54,347 nucleotides of DNA, from the NCBI GenBank assembly GCA_003576765.1, contig QEVP01000028.1, positions 1-54,347 on the forward strand. The letters are read 5' to 3'. Under the pieces are notes generated by a model that was given only the letters and a program-made list of their open reading frames with translations, ran no database searches and had not been told where the DNA came from. The translations under genes and the position numbers were made by a program. The stretch is from Pseudomonadota bacterium (GTDB lineage Bacteria > Pseudomonadota > Alphaproteobacteria > Rhizobiales > Xanthobacteraceae). Below, one piece after another: positions 34,335 through 43,089 of this stretch (position 1 is the first letter of the stretch; every line of letters starts with the position of its first letter).

Positions 34335-34478
34335 TTACTTCTTCTTGGCGGCCTTCTTCTTGGCAGCCTTCTTGGCAACCTTCTTCGTCTTCTTCGCAGT
34401 CTTCTTCACTGCGGACTTCGCCTTCTTGACGGTTTTCTTCGCCGTCTTGGCTTTCGCCTTCTTCGCTTTCTTGGCCAT
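34335..34478 (-). CDS. Lysine-rich histone H1-like protein, 47 aa
   Basis: ATG 34478, preceded by GGAGGG at good spacing, encodes 47 residues of which 25 are Lys and 13 Ala; the rest are Thr, Val and one Ser. The sequence is built from AKK, TAKK and VKKA units and ends KKAAKKK, like the C-terminal domain of histone H1 and the tails of bacterial H1-like proteins (HctB, AlgP type). It should bind nucleic acid non-specifically. There is no folded domain. The opposite strand gives a purely Phe/Leu/Ala hydrophobic frame, which is a shadow. Similar AKK repeats occur in the TopA tail at 51960-52130. Confidence 0.75.
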   Translation of the reverse strand: MAKKAKKAKAKTAKKTVKKAKSAVKKTAKKTKKVAKKAAKKKAAKKK

Positions 34479-34966
34479 GTTGCCCTCCTACGTCGTGAGA
34501 TGGCTCAATCGCATGAGTGCACCCGGGAATCGAAATGCACTTTCTTTCGCTTACACCAATAGGTTAAAAAAAACAGCGTCTCGCTTAAGGAAGTGTTGAT
34601 GCCAAAGGCTTCGCGCAACGCCCACGCGCGCAACGGCAACTTCGATCGGCCTCGCAACCGACCACGAAAAACGCGCGCGGCATCTACATCGGCGAAAGTC
34701 AAGATTGCAAGAAGCGCCCGTTTTTTCTCATCAACATGAAAGGCGAGGCGTACGGAAGCGCGCTTTCACCAGCGCCTCTTCGCGGTGCCCTCGCTACTCG
34801 AATCGATGCCGCTAACGACGGCTCGGATTAATTGGCAATGAAAATATTTTTGCCGCTGTGCGCATCTCGCAACGGCGGCGCATGCGCCAAGCGCGCTTTC
34901 ACGCGAATCACCGCTGAGCGATTCGGAGCACCAAGCGCCGGCGAGCGGCGATCGGCGAGCGATGTC
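34479..34966. other. Intergenic region, no gene recognised
   Basis: Moderate GC with a few AT-rich patches (around 34555-34570). A 12-base palindrome GGCGCATGCGCC lies at 34877-34888 downstream of gatB. The part next to 34479 must hold the promoter of the lysine-rich gene, but no convincing -35/-10 pair was found. Confidence 0.4.
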
Positions 34967-36448
34967 TTAAAGCCCGAGACGGTCTTTCAGCAGGTCGTTG
35001 ACCGCCTGCGGATTGGCCTTGCCGCCGGACGCCTTCATCACCTGCCCGACAAACCAGCCGATCATCGTCGGCTTGGCCTTCGCCTGCGCCACCTTGTCGG
35101 GGTTGGCGGCGATCACCGCGTCCACCACCTTCTCGATGGCGCCCATGTCGGTGACCTGCTTCATGCCGCGCGCCTCGACCAGCGCGCGCGGATCGCCGCC
35201 TTCGCTCCAGACGATCTCGAACAGGTCCTTGGCGATCTTGCCGGAGATGGTGCCTTCGCCGATCAGGCCGACGATCGCCGCAAGCTGCGCTGCCGACACC
35301 GGCGAGGCGGCAATCTCCATGCCTTCCTTGTTGAGGCGGCCGAACAGTTCGTTGATCACCCAGTTGGCGGCTAGCTTGCCGTCGCGGGCACGGTCCTCGA
35401 GTGCGCCGAGCACCGCCTCGTAGAAGTCGGCGCTCTCGCGCTCGCCGACCAGAACGCTGGCGTCGTAGGGCGTCAGGCCGAAATCGGCGATGAAACGCGC
35501 CTTCTTCTGGTCCGGCAGTTCCGGCAGCGCCGCCGCGAGGTCGTCGACATAGTCTTGCGTCAGTTCCAGCGGCAGCAGGTCAGGGTCGGGGAAATAGCGG
35601 TAGTCATGCGCCTCCTCTTTGGAGCGCATCGAGCGGGTCTCGCCCTTCACCGCATCGAACAGCCGGGTTTCCTGTTCGATCACCCCGCCATCCTCCAGCA
35701 CGCCGATCTGGCGGCGCGCCTCGTATTCGATGGCCTGACCGATGAAGCGGATCGAGTTGACGTTCTTGATTTCGCAGCGGGTCCCGAACGGCTCGCCCGG
35801 ACGGCGCACGGAGACGTTGACGTCGGCGCGCAGGTTGCCCTTCTCCATGTCGCCATCGCAGGTGCCGAGGTAGCGCAAAATGGTGCGCAACTTGGTAACG
35901 TAGGCGCGCGCCTCCTCCGACGAGCGGATATCCGGCTTGGAAACGATCTCCATCAGCGCCACGCCGGAGCGGTTGAGATCCACCAGCGACATCGTCGGGT
36001 GCTGGTCGTGCAGCGACTTGCCGGCGTCCTGCTCCAGATGCAGCCGCTCGATACCGACGGTGATACTGTCGCCATCGCGCAGATCGACCGTCACCTCGCC
36101 CTCGCCGACGATCGGCGACTTGTACTGGCTGATCTGGTAGCCCTGCGGCAGATCGGGGTAAAAATAGTTCTTGCGGTCGAAGGTCGAGCGCAGGTTGATC
36201 CTGGCCTTCAGTCCGAGACCGGTGCGCACCGCCTGCGCCACGCATTCGGCGTTGATCACCGGCAGCATGCCGGGCATTGCCGCGTCCACCAGCGAGACGT
36301 GGGCGTTGGGATCGCCGCCGAAGGCGGTCGAGGCACCGGAAAACAGCTTTGCGTTCGAGGTGACCTGGGCGTGGACCTCCAGCCCGATCACCATTTCCCA
36401 ATCGCCGGTCGCGCCCTTCAGGAGCTTCGATGTCTGCGTCTGTGTCAT
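34967..36448 (-). CDS. gatB: Asp-tRNA(Asn)/Glu-tRNA(Gln) amidotransferase subunit B
   Basis: Kinase/tRNA-binding subunit of GatCAB, which converts Glu-tRNA(Gln) and Asp-tRNA(Asn) to the correct amidated forms. The 493-aa product has the signature [24 protein letters not shown] at the start, the catalytic region [29 protein letters not shown] and [12 protein letters not shown], followed by the helical and YqeY-like tail ending [14 protein letters not shown] 36448 begins [12 protein letters not shown]. It is separated from gatA and gatC by lrgAB and the patatin gene, and follows lrgB after 14 bases, so read-through is possible. Confidence 0.97.
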   Translation of the reverse strand: MTQTQTSKLLKGATGDWEMVIGLEVHAQVTSNAKLFSGASTAFGGDPNAHVSLVDAAMPGMLPVINAECVAQAVRTGLGLKARINLRSTFDRKNYFYPDLPQGYQISQYKSPIVGEGEVTVDLRDGDSITVGIERLHLEQDAGKSLHDQHPTMSLVDLNRSGVALMEIVSKPDIRSSEEARAYVTKLRTILRYLGTCDGDMEKGNLRADVNVSVRRPGEPFGTRCEIKNVNSIRFIGQAIEYEARRQIGVLEDGGVIEQETRLFDAVKGETRSMRSKEEAHDYRYFPDPDLLPLELTQDYVDDLAAALPELPDQKKARFIADFGLTPYDASVLVGERESADFYEAVLGALEDRARDGKLAANWVINELFGRLNKEGMEIAASPVSAAQLAAIVGLIGEGTISGKIAKDLFEIVWSEGGDPRALVEARGMKQVTDMGAIEKVVDAVIAANPDKVAQAKAKPTMIGWFVGQVMKASGGKANPQAVNDLLKDRLGL

Positions 36449-36462
36449 GGCGGCTTTTTTAG

Positions 36463-37182
36463 TTATTTCAGCAGCAAAGGCAACAACAGCGGCACCAGGA
36501 CGGCGGTCAGCAGGCCATTCAGACCGAGCGCGATGCCGGCGAAGGTGCCGGCCAGCGAATTGACCTGGAAGGCCCGCGCCGTGCCGATGCCGTGCGACGC
36601 GAGCCCGGCGGCGAAGCCGCGTGCCGCATAATTTCTGAGCCGCAGCAGATTCATCAGCGGCGTCACCACCACTGCGCCGCAGATCCCGGTCATGATCGTC
36701 AGCATGGCGACCAGCGCCGGATCGGCGCCGACCGTCTCGCCAATGCCCATTGCGATGGCGGCGGTCGAGGATTTCGGCGCCAGCGCCAGCGTCGCCGGCA
36801 GGCCGAGCCCGAAGGCGCGCGCCAGCAGCACCGCGGAGCCGATCGCCGCCACCGAGCCGGCCACCAGCGCCAGCATCATCGGCACGAACGCCCGCCTGAC
36901 CTGCGGCAGGTGCCGGTAGAGCGGCACGGCCAGCGCCACCGTCGCCGGCCCGAGCAGAAAATGCACGAACTGCGCGCCGGCGAAATAGGCCGGGAACGCC
37001 GTGTTCGAGAGCAGCAGCAGGCACGATACCATCAGCACCGCCAGCAGCACCGGGTTGGCCAGCGGATTGCGCCTGAACGCCGCCGAGATCGCGTCCGCCG
37101 CCGCGTAAGCGACCATCGTCACGGTCAGCCACAACAGCGGCGTGCCGGACAGATAGACCCAGAGATCGACAAAGCGCGTCAT
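36463..37182 (-). CDS. lrgB: LrgB/CidB-family membrane protein
   Basis: 239-aa LrgB/YohK family protein with eight or so hydrophobic segments. Family signatures: [39 protein letters not shown] and [20 protein letters not shown]. LrgB works with LrgA, described as holin/antiholin-like control of autolysis and, in plants and bacteria, as a glycolate/lactate or pyruvate transporter (PLGG1, CidAB). Its ATG overlaps the lrgA stop by four bases (ATGA). Confidence 0.9.
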   Translation of the reverse strand: MTRFVDLWVYLSGTPLLWLTVTMVAYAAADAISAAFRRNPLANPVLLAVLMVSCLLLLSNTAFPAYFAGAQFVHFLLGPATVALAVPLYRHLPQVRRAFVPMMLALVAGSVAAIGSAVLLARAFGLGLPATLALAPKSSTAAIAMGIGETVGADPALVAMLTIMTGICGAVVVTPLMNLLRLRNYAARGFAAGLASHGIGTARAFQVNSLAGTFAGIALGLNGLLTAVLVPLLLPLLLK

Positions 37183-37559
37183 TCGGCGGCCTCCGACTCC
37201 GATCCTTCCTCGCCGGACAGGCCCATGGCTTTCGCCACGCCTGCGAACACCACCGCCGTCACCGCGAGCGCGATGATCGTGGACAGCAGGATGACGACGA
37301 GCAGCCGCCCGCCCTCCTGCCCCAGGAGATCGAGCTGCTGCACCACGCCGACGCCGGCCGGCACGAACAGCATCGAGAGATGCTTGAGCAATCCGTCGGC
37401 GGTCTCGGCGGTCGCCTCGGGCAATGGCAGCCGCAGCAGCAGCGCGGCGAGCAGCAGCACAAGGCCGATCACCGGCCCGGGCAGCGGCAGGGCGAGACCA
37501 TGGGCGAGTGTCTCGCCCGCGAGTTGGCAGACCAGGAGAACAACGATGGCGTGCAGCAT
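37179..37559 (-). CDS. lrgA: LrgA/CidA-family membrane protein
   Basis: 126-aa LrgA/CidA family protein with four transmembrane helices. Landmarks are [32 protein letters not shown] and [23 protein letters not shown], the core of the family. It forms an overlapping gene pair with lrgB and acts together with it in pyruvate/organic-acid transport or murein hydrolase control; which applies here cannot be told from sequence. Confidence 0.9.
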   Translation of the reverse strand: MLHAIVVLLVCQLAGETLAHGLALPLPGPVIGLVLLLAALLLRLPLPEATAETADGLLKHLSMLFVPAGVGVVQQLDLLGQEGGRLLVVILLSTIIALAVTAVVFAGVAKAMGLSGEEGSESEAAE

Positions 37560-37631
37560 GGCGAACTCATGCCGTTATGGATCGGGGCATCCTACACCCT
37601 TCCTACAGCGCCGACCGGCTGGACACGCCGC

Positions 37632-39014
37632 CTACAGGCTGTTGAGGAAGGCGCGCAGCGAAGGGCTCTGCCGCACCGCGTCGCGGCCCGCGTCGATCAC
37701 CTGATCGACCTGCCGCTCCGGCAGATGGAAGCGGGTCGGCACCTTCCCCAGTTCGGCGGCGCGCGCCGGCTCGAACTGGTCGAACCCGATGCGTTCGACG
37801 AAAAACTTCACATCCCGGCAGTTCCAGCCGGGAGGCGCGCCGTAGCGTTGGCGATCGGCCACCGAGAGGCCGCAGCGCCACTTCACCAGCGCGTTCTGCC
37901 AGTCCGTCATCGTGCGCTTGAAGGCGACGTAGCTCGCCCCGACGCTGGCATCGATGGTGGTGTCGATCGCCGCCCTGACGAGGTCGGTGCCGGTCGGGCC
38001 TTCGACCGTCCTCACCCAATCGCCGGACAGTCCCTCCTTGGCATCGACCACCAGGAACAGCGAGCGGCGCAGCCGTACCGCCTGCTGCGGCGTCAGCGGA
38101 CCGTAAGGGGTGGTCGAGGACTCGCGGGAAATCGTGAAGCCGGCCAAGCCGAAATTGTCCACCAGTCCGCCGTCGAGCAGCTTGATGTAGGGCACCTTGC
38201 CCTCGCGATAGCGCAGAATGGCGCTGGCGAAGGAGCGCAGCATCGGCGAGGCGTTGCGATCCTCGGCGGAGCGCAGGATCCACTGCGGCAAAGGATCGTT
38301 GCAGGTGTCTGGATAAGCCTTGATCACGATCGGTGCGAAAGCAACCGGCACCGCGGCAGAGGCGGCGACCGCGTTGGATAGCGGAAACTTGGTCAGATCG
38401 CTGCAGATCGCGGTGAAGGCGGTCGCGCCGAACACGAACGGCACGCGGTTGTAGATGTCGGAGGCGTTGATCCAGACCCGCGGCGGGCCGACCGCGCGAA
38501 ACTCGCCATAGGTCGCGCCATGAAACAGGTTGCGGTCGAGCCACTGGGTAAAGCCATGGGAATCGTTGATGCCGCCGCCCAGCGCCCGACCCATGGTCGC
38601 CAGCGACAGGCGGGTTTCGATGCCCTCCTCGGCGTTCTGCAACAGAAACCGCTCGCGGAAGTCGGTCAGCGCCGCGCGCTTCTTCAAGCCGTAATAAGCC
38701 GCGGTGATCGAGCCGCCGGACACGCTGGAGATGAAATCGAGGCGGTCGATCAGCTTGTCGCTGCCCCGCGGCACCGGAATGCGGTCGAACTCCGACAACA
38801 CGCCGAAGGAGAACGCCGCGGCACGGGTGCCGCCGCCCGAGAAGGCGAGACCGATCAGCAGGTCGTCCTCGTCGGCGACCTCCTTGAAGCCGAGGTGAAG
38901 CTGATCGACCACGCTGCCGTGGGCGGGCTCGTTCACCGGCTCGTTGTGGACCGACGCGCAGCCGGCGAGCCACGAACAAGCGACAACCGCCGCCAAAAAT
39001 CCTGACCACCGCAT
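37632..39014 (-). CDS. Patatin-like phospholipase, lipoprotein
   Basis: 460-aa patatin-family serine acyl hydrolase with a lipoprotein signal (WSGFLAAVVACSWLAGC, lipid-attachment Cys19). The oxyanion loop SGGGTRAAAFSFGVL is at residues 59-73; the nucleophile is Ser99 in SSVSGGS, where the usual first Gly of GxSxG is Ser; the catalytic Asp lies in LDGGLVDNFGLAG. A GGAGAG ribosome binding site precedes the ATG. It probably acts on phospholipids at the periplasmic or outer-membrane face. It stands alone between lrgA and gatA on the same strand. Confidence 0.87.
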   Translation of the reverse strand: MRWSGFLAAVVACSWLAGCASVHNEPVNEPAHGSVVDQLHLGFKEVADEDDLLIGLAFSGGGTRAAAFSFGVLSEFDRIPVPRGSDKLIDRLDFISSVSGGSITAAYYGLKKRAALTDFRERFLLQNAEEGIETRLSLATMGRALGGGINDSHGFTQWLDRNLFHGATYGEFRAVGPPRVWINASDIYNRVPFVFGATAFTAICSDLTKFPLSNAVAASAAVPVAFAPIVIKAYPDTCNDPLPQWILRSAEDRNASPMLRSFASAILRYREGKVPYIKLLDGGLVDNFGLAGFTISRESSTTPYGPLTPQQAVRLRRSLFLVVDAKEGLSGDWVRTVEGPTGTDLVRAAIDTTIDASVGASYVAFKRTMTDWQNALVKWRCGLSVADRQRYGAPPGWNCRDVKFFVERIGFDQFEPARAAELGKVPTRFHLPERQVDQVIDAGRDAVRQSPSLRAFLNSL

Positions 39015-39143
39015 GATGCACCGCTCTCCGTCCGGGCGGTTATCGCCCGAAGGTCGTTAAACGACGACTGAAACTCCGATGTCCTTGCTTCCGCAAGATC
39101 ATCATGGTTAACGCCGTTGCGCGCCGCCAGCGGATGTTGGCCG

Positions 39144-40622
39144 CTACGCCCACCATCGCGCCGGGGTCAGGCGGCCGGCGGCCTGCTCGATGGTTTCGCC
39201 GAGCGAAAACAGCGTCTCCTCCTCGAACGGCCGGCCGATGAGTTGCAGCGCCAACGGCAATCCTTGCGCATCGGTGCCGGCCGGCACCGCGAGCCCGGGC
39301 AGCCCGGCCATGTTGACCGTCACCGTGAACACGTCGTTGAGGTACATCTCGACCGGATCGGCGCCGGCCTTCTCGCCGATGCCGAACGCCGCCGACGGCG
39401 TCGCCGGCGTCAGCACCGCGTCGACGCCCGCGGCAAACACGTTCTCGAAATCCTGCTTGATCAGCGTGCGCACCTTCTGCGCGCGCAGATAATAGGCGTC
39501 GTAATAGCCGGCGGACAGCACATAGGTACCGATCATCACGCGGCGGCGCACCTCGGGGCCGAAGCCGGCGGCGCGGGTATTCTCATACATCTCGACGATG
39601 TTGTCGCCGGGCACACGCAGGCCGTAGCGCACGCCATCATAGCGCGCCAGGTTGGAGGACGCCTCCGCCGGCGCGACGATGTAATAGGTCGGCAGCGCCG
39701 AGGTGGTGTGCGGCAGCGAAATCTCGACCAGTTCGGCCCCGGCCGCCTTCAGCCATTCCGCCCCTTGCGCCCACAGCTTCTCGATCTCGGCCGGCATGCC
39801 GTCGATGCGGTATTCCTTCGGAATGCCGATGCGCATGCCCTTGACCGAGCGGCCGACCGCCGCCTCATAATCCGGCACCGGGCGATCGACCGAGGTGGTG
39901 TCCTTCGGATCATGGCCGGCCATCGAGCGCAGCAGGATCGCGGCGTCGCGCACGGTGCGCGCGAACGGACCGGCCTGATCGAGCGAAGACGCAAACGCCA
40001 CGATGCCCCAGCGCGAGCAGCGGCCGTAGGTCGGCTTGATGCCGACGATGCCGGTGAAGGCCGCCGGCTGGCGGATCGAGCCGCCGGTGTCGGTGCCGGT
40101 GGCGCCGAGGCACAGATGCGCCGCGACCGCCGCCGCCGAGCCGCCCGATGAGCCGCCGGGCACGAGCTTCGCGTCGGAGCCGCTGCGCCGCCACGGATTG
40201 ATCACCGGGCCGAAGCACGAGGTCTCGTTGGACGAGCCCATGGCGAACTCGTCGTTGTTGAGCTTGCCGAGCAGCACCGCACCGTCGCGCCAGAGCTGCG
40301 CCGTCACCGTGGACTCGTAACGCGGCACGAAATCGTCGAGGATCTTCGAGCAGGCGGTGGTGCGCACGCCCTCGGTCGCGAACAGATCCTTGACCCCGAT
40401 CGGGATGCCGGCGAGCGGCCCGCCCTCGCCGTTGGCGATCCTCGCGTCGGCAGCCTGCGCCATCGCGCGCGCCCGATCCGGCGTTTCCAGCACATAGGCA
40501 TTAAGCACGCGCGCGGCTTCCATCGCCGCGAGGTGAGCGTCGGTCAGTTCAAGCGCGGAGAAGGTTTTCGCAGCAAGGCCGTCGCGGGCCTCGGCGAGCG
40601 TCAGGGCAGTCAGATCAGTCAT
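39144..40622 (-). CDS. gatA: Asp-tRNA(Asn)/Glu-tRNA(Gln) amidotransferase subunit A
   Basis: Glutaminase/amidase subunit of GatCAB, 492 aa. The amidase triad is complete: Lys78 ([13 protein letters not shown]), cis-Ser158 ([14 protein letters not shown]) and nucleophile Ser182 ([25 protein letters not shown]). [23 protein letters not shown] is the C-terminal signature. Its ATG overlaps by four bases the stop of the 80-aa gene between gatC and gatA. Confidence 0.97.
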   Translation of the reverse strand: MTDLTALTLAEARDGLAAKTFSALELTDAHLAAMEAARVLNAYVLETPDRARAMAQAADARIANGEGGPLAGIPIGVKDLFATEGVRTTACSKILDDFVPRYESTVTAQLWRDGAVLLGKLNNDEFAMGSSNETSCFGPVINPWRRSGSDAKLVPGGSSGGSAAAVAAHLCLGATGTDTGGSIRQPAAFTGIVGIKPTYGRCSRWGIVAFASSLDQAGPFARTVRDAAILLRSMAGHDPKDTTSVDRPVPDYEAAVGRSVKGMRIGIPKEYRIDGMPAEIEKLWAQGAEWLKAAGAELVEISLPHTTSALPTYYIVAPAEASSNLARYDGVRYGLRVPGDNIVEMYENTRAAGFGPEVRRRVMIGTYVLSAGYYDAYYLRAQKVRTLIKQDFENVFAAGVDAVLTPATPSAAFGIGEKAGADPVEMYLNDVFTVTVNMAGLPGLAVPAGTDAQGLPLALQLIGRPFEEETLFSLGETIEQAAGRLTPARWWA

Positions 40623-40861
40623 TCGTCAACCGGATCGCAGGAGAACGGAGAGTGAGGCGGCCGCCGTGGCGGAGACGGGGAGACGCCGGGAGTATGGGTG
40701 GACAGCGTGGTATCGGCGGCGGGACGTTGCAGCGCTTCGAGCTTGTCGAGCAGGGCATCCATCGCCTTGTCGGGATCGGCCGGCCGGCCCTGACGCTGCA
40801 TCTCCTCGAGATAGGCCATGTAGGCCCGGTAGGCGGCATCGTCCTCACACAACAGGCACAT
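40619..40861 (-). CDS. Small conserved protein between gatC and gatA
   Basis: 80 aa. The N-terminal half is compact and helical with a CLLC motif ([25 protein letters not shown]), the rest low-complexity Pro/Ser/Arg. Proteins starting this way occur beside gatA in related alphaproteobacteria (recollection, not checked). The CxxC-like start could bind a metal. The ATGA overlap with gatA indicates translational coupling. Function unknown. Confidence 0.6.
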   Translation of the reverse strand: MCLLCEDDAAYRAYMAYLEEMQRQGRPADPDKAMDALLDKLEALQRPAADTTLSTHTPGVSPSPPRRPPHSPFSCDPVDE

Positions 40862-40903
40862 GACACCATCCTCGCCGCGCCGTCCGGCTGCGCCGGAGGC
40901 GGA

Positions 40904-41191
40904 TCATTCGACGACTTTCGGCACCAGGAAGAAGTGATCCTCGGTCGCCGGCGCGTTGGCGACGATATCGTCGGCAATGTTGCCGTCATCGACCACGTCG
41001 GCACGCTTCTTCATCGCCATCGGCAGCACCGAAGTCATCGGCTCGACGCCCTCGACATCGACCGCGTTGAGTTGCTCGACGAAGGCCAGCACAGCGTTGA
41101 TCTCGCCCGCGAGATGCGGCACCTCGTCGTCCTTCACCGCGATGCGGGCAAGGTGCGCGATACGGCGCGTGGTGGCGGCGTCGACGGACAT
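40904..41191 (-). CDS. gatC: Asp-tRNA(Asn)/Glu-tRNA(Gln) amidotransferase subunit C
   Basis: 95-aa GatC, the small subunit that clamps GatA to GatB. The family sequence is clear: [51 protein letters not shown], then the C-terminal [11 protein letters not shown]. First gene of gatC - small gene - gatA on the minus strand. Confidence 0.96.
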   Translation of the reverse strand: MSVDAATTRRIAHLARIAVKDDEVPHLAGEINAVLAFVEQLNAVDVEGVEPMTSVLPMAMKKRADVVDDGNIADDIVANAPATEDHFFLVPKVVE

Positions 41192-41273
41192 ATAATAATG
41201 GCTCCGCGGGCGGATCGTTCGCCTGCCCTATAACAGGTTTCGCTTTACCGCCGCAACCTCGGGGGAACCGGCC

Positions 41274-42350
41274 CTAACCGGCGAGCGCCGCGAGGCGCGC
41301 GCGGGCCTCCTCGGCAAGCGCGCGGGTCAAGTCCTCGGCCGGCACCTCGCGGCCGAGCGCCACCGCCTGCCCAGCCCAGACGTTGGTGAAGTCGGCGCGG
41401 CCGAGCTTTTCCGCCGCCGTCTTGAGCGGCCCGAACGCCGCCGCAGCATGCGGGAATCCGGGGTGCGCCGCCGTGACCGGCCCGATCTCGGCCATCGCGC
41501 GGTTGACGACGCCGCGTGCGGCGCGCCCCGTCATCACATTGGTGATCGCGGTGGTGCCCTCGCCCGCCGCGGCAAGCCGCGCACGGATGACGGCACTGAC
41601 CTTCGATTCCGGGGTACGCAGGTAGGCGGTGCCGATCTGCACCCCGGCGGCGCCGAGCGCGAACGCCGCCGCGATGCCACGGCCATCGGCGATGCCGCCG
41701 GCGGCGATCACCGGCACGTCGACCGCATCGACCATCTGCGGCACCAGCGCAAAAGTGCCGGACTGGGTGGCGATGTCATCGGTGAGGAACATGCTGCGAT
41801 GGCCGCCGGCCTCGGCCCCTTGCGCGATGATGGCCTCGGCGCCGCGCGCGGCAAGCCAGCGCGCTTCCGCGACCGTGGTCGCGGAGGCAATGACCACGCT
41901 GCCCGCCGCCTTGACGCGCGTCAGCAGCGCGGGCTCCGGCAGGCCGAAATGGAAGCTCACGACTTCCGGCTTCAACTCCTCGACCACCTCGCACATGGCC
42001 GCATCGAACGGGGCGCGCGAGGCCATCGGCACCGGCATTTTCGGATCGAGACCCAGTTCCTCGTAGTAGGGCGCGAGCCGCTCGCGCCACGCCGCCACGC
42101 GCGCCGGCTCCGGCGCCGCCGGAGTATGGGCGAAGAAGTTCATGTTGACCGGCACCGACACCTGCTGACGGACGATGTTGACCTGTTCACGCGCCTTGTC
42201 CGGCGTGAGCATGGCGCAGGGCAGCGACCCGAGGCCGCCGGCCTTGGCGACCGCGACCGCAAGCTCGGTATCGATGGCGCCGGCCATCGGCGCCTGCACG
42301 ATCGGTAGTGCGATGTTGAACAGGTCAAGCAGTCGGCGGTCGGGCCACAT
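41274..42350 (-). CDS. Nitronate monooxygenase family FMN enzyme
   Basis: 358-aa TIM-barrel flavoprotein of the nitronate monooxygenase/2-nitropropane dioxygenase family. Landmarks: LPIVQAPMAGAIDTELAVAVAKAGGLGSLP at the N-terminus, VSFHFGLPEP, IIAQGAEAGGHRSMFLTDD (phosphate-binding/catalytic His region) and VPVIAAGGIADGRGIAAAFALGAAGVQIGTAYLRTPES. The start at 42350 has AAGGAG at good spacing. It may detoxify nitronates by oxidation, though some members are enoyl reductase-like. Divergent from ruvX. Confidence 0.88.
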   Translation of the reverse strand: MWPDRRLLDLFNIALPIVQAPMAGAIDTELAVAVAKAGGLGSLPCAMLTPDKAREQVNIVRQQVSVPVNMNFFAHTPAAPEPARVAAWRERLAPYYEELGLDPKMPVPMASRAPFDAAMCEVVEELKPEVVSFHFGLPEPALLTRVKAAGSVVIASATTVAEARWLAARGAEAIIAQGAEAGGHRSMFLTDDIATQSGTFALVPQMVDAVDVPVIAAGGIADGRGIAAAFALGAAGVQIGTAYLRTPESKVSAVIRARLAAAGEGTTAITNVMTGRAARGVVNRAMAEIGPVTAAHPGFPHAAAAFGPLKTAAEKLGRADFTNVWAGQAVALGREVPAEDLTRALAEEARARLAALAG

Positions 42351-42460
42351 GGGCGCTCCTTGTCTTTTTCTCATTTTCCCGTTCCCGCTGTCTCGCCGAT
42401 CGGCCGCCCCATGACAATGCGGCGTTAGACGGACGGCAAAGCCCATGATAAGGGCGCGCG

Positions 42461-42949
42461 ATGACCGCCGCCGTCCTGTCTCTCACCGAAGCCGCCGCCC
42501 AGTGGCCGCCGCGTGGCGCGCTGATCGGGCTCGACCTCGGCACCAAGACCATCGGCGTCGCGGTGTCCGATCCCGACCGGCGGCTCGCCACCGGCGTCAC
42601 CACGATCGTGCGCAAGACTTTCACCAAGGACGCAGCGCACCTGCTGGCGCTCGCCGCCGAACGCGGCGCGGTCGGCTTCGTGCTCGGGCTGCCGATCAAC
42701 ATGGACGGCAGCGAAGGCCCGCGCGCGCAATCGGCCCGCGCCTTCGCCCGCAACCTCGCAAGGCTGACTTCGCACGCCATCGGCCTCTGGGACGAGCGGT
42801 TGTCCACCGCCGCGGTGGAGCGCGAACTGATCGCGCTCGATGCCAGCCGCGCCAAGCGCTCCAAGGTAATTGACGAGCACGCCGCGATCTTCATCCTGCA
42901 AGGCGCGCTCGACCGCCTCAGGGTGCTGCGCAATCATATGACCGGTTGA
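42461..42949 (+). CDS. ruvX: Holliday junction resolvase-like protein RuvX (YqgF)
   Basis: 162-aa RNase H-fold protein of the YqgF/RuvX family, involved in processing of 16S rRNA precursor and possibly recombination. Visible: ALIGLDLGTKTIGVAVSDPDRRLATGV (first acidic residue), GFVLGLPINMDGSEGPRAQSARAFARNLA, and WDERLSTAAVERELIALDASRAKRSKVIDEHAAIFILQG with the last catalytic Asp. Slightly longer than E. coli YqgF (138) because of an N-terminal extension. Confidence 0.93.
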   Translation: MTAAVLSLTEAAAQWPPRGALIGLDLGTKTIGVAVSDPDRRLATGVTTIVRKTFTKDAAHLLALAAERGAVGFVLGLPINMDGSEGPRAQSARAFARNLARLTSHAIGLWDERLSTAAVERELIALDASRAKRSKVIDEHAAIFILQGALDRLRVLRNHMTG

Positions 42950-42956
42950 CCGGGTA

Positions 42957-43074
42957 TCCCGGATGCGACGCAGCGCGAAGCGGTGCATCGCTGATCCGGG
43001 ATCGTGACACATATTGCAACTGAAACGGTCCCGGCTCTGCGGCGCACCACGATGTGCTGCGCCGCGTCCGGGAC
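42957..43074. repeat. Pair of GC-rich palindromic repeats after ruvX
   Basis: First unit: TCCCGGAT (42957-42964) pairs with ATCCGGGA (42994-43001). Second unit: GTCCCGG (43028-43034) pairs with CCGGGAC (43068-43074), with an inner stem GCGGCGCA (43039-43046) / TGCGCCGC (43058-43065). Both arms start from a CCCGG core, typical of short dispersed palindromes in Bradyrhizobium relatives. They lie between the convergent ends of ruvX and the acyl-CoA dehydrogenase gene and probably also terminate transcription. Confidence 0.65.
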
Positions 43075-43089
43075 AAACGATGATGGCAC

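Noticed and set aside
33836..34378. Overlapping minus-strand frames (33836-34378 and 33907-34320) in the gene-poor stretch
   Set aside because: Two frames of similar length compete, neither has a ribosome binding site or recognised domain, and both are Arg/Pro/Ala-rich. They might be decayed coding DNA but cannot be supported as genes.
34249..34599. Plus-strand hydrophobic frame rich in Phe, Leu and Ala, resembling a membrane protein
   Set aside because: It is the complement of the lysine-rich gene: AAG (Lys) codons read backwards become CTT/TTC. The minus strand has the ribosome binding site and proper start.
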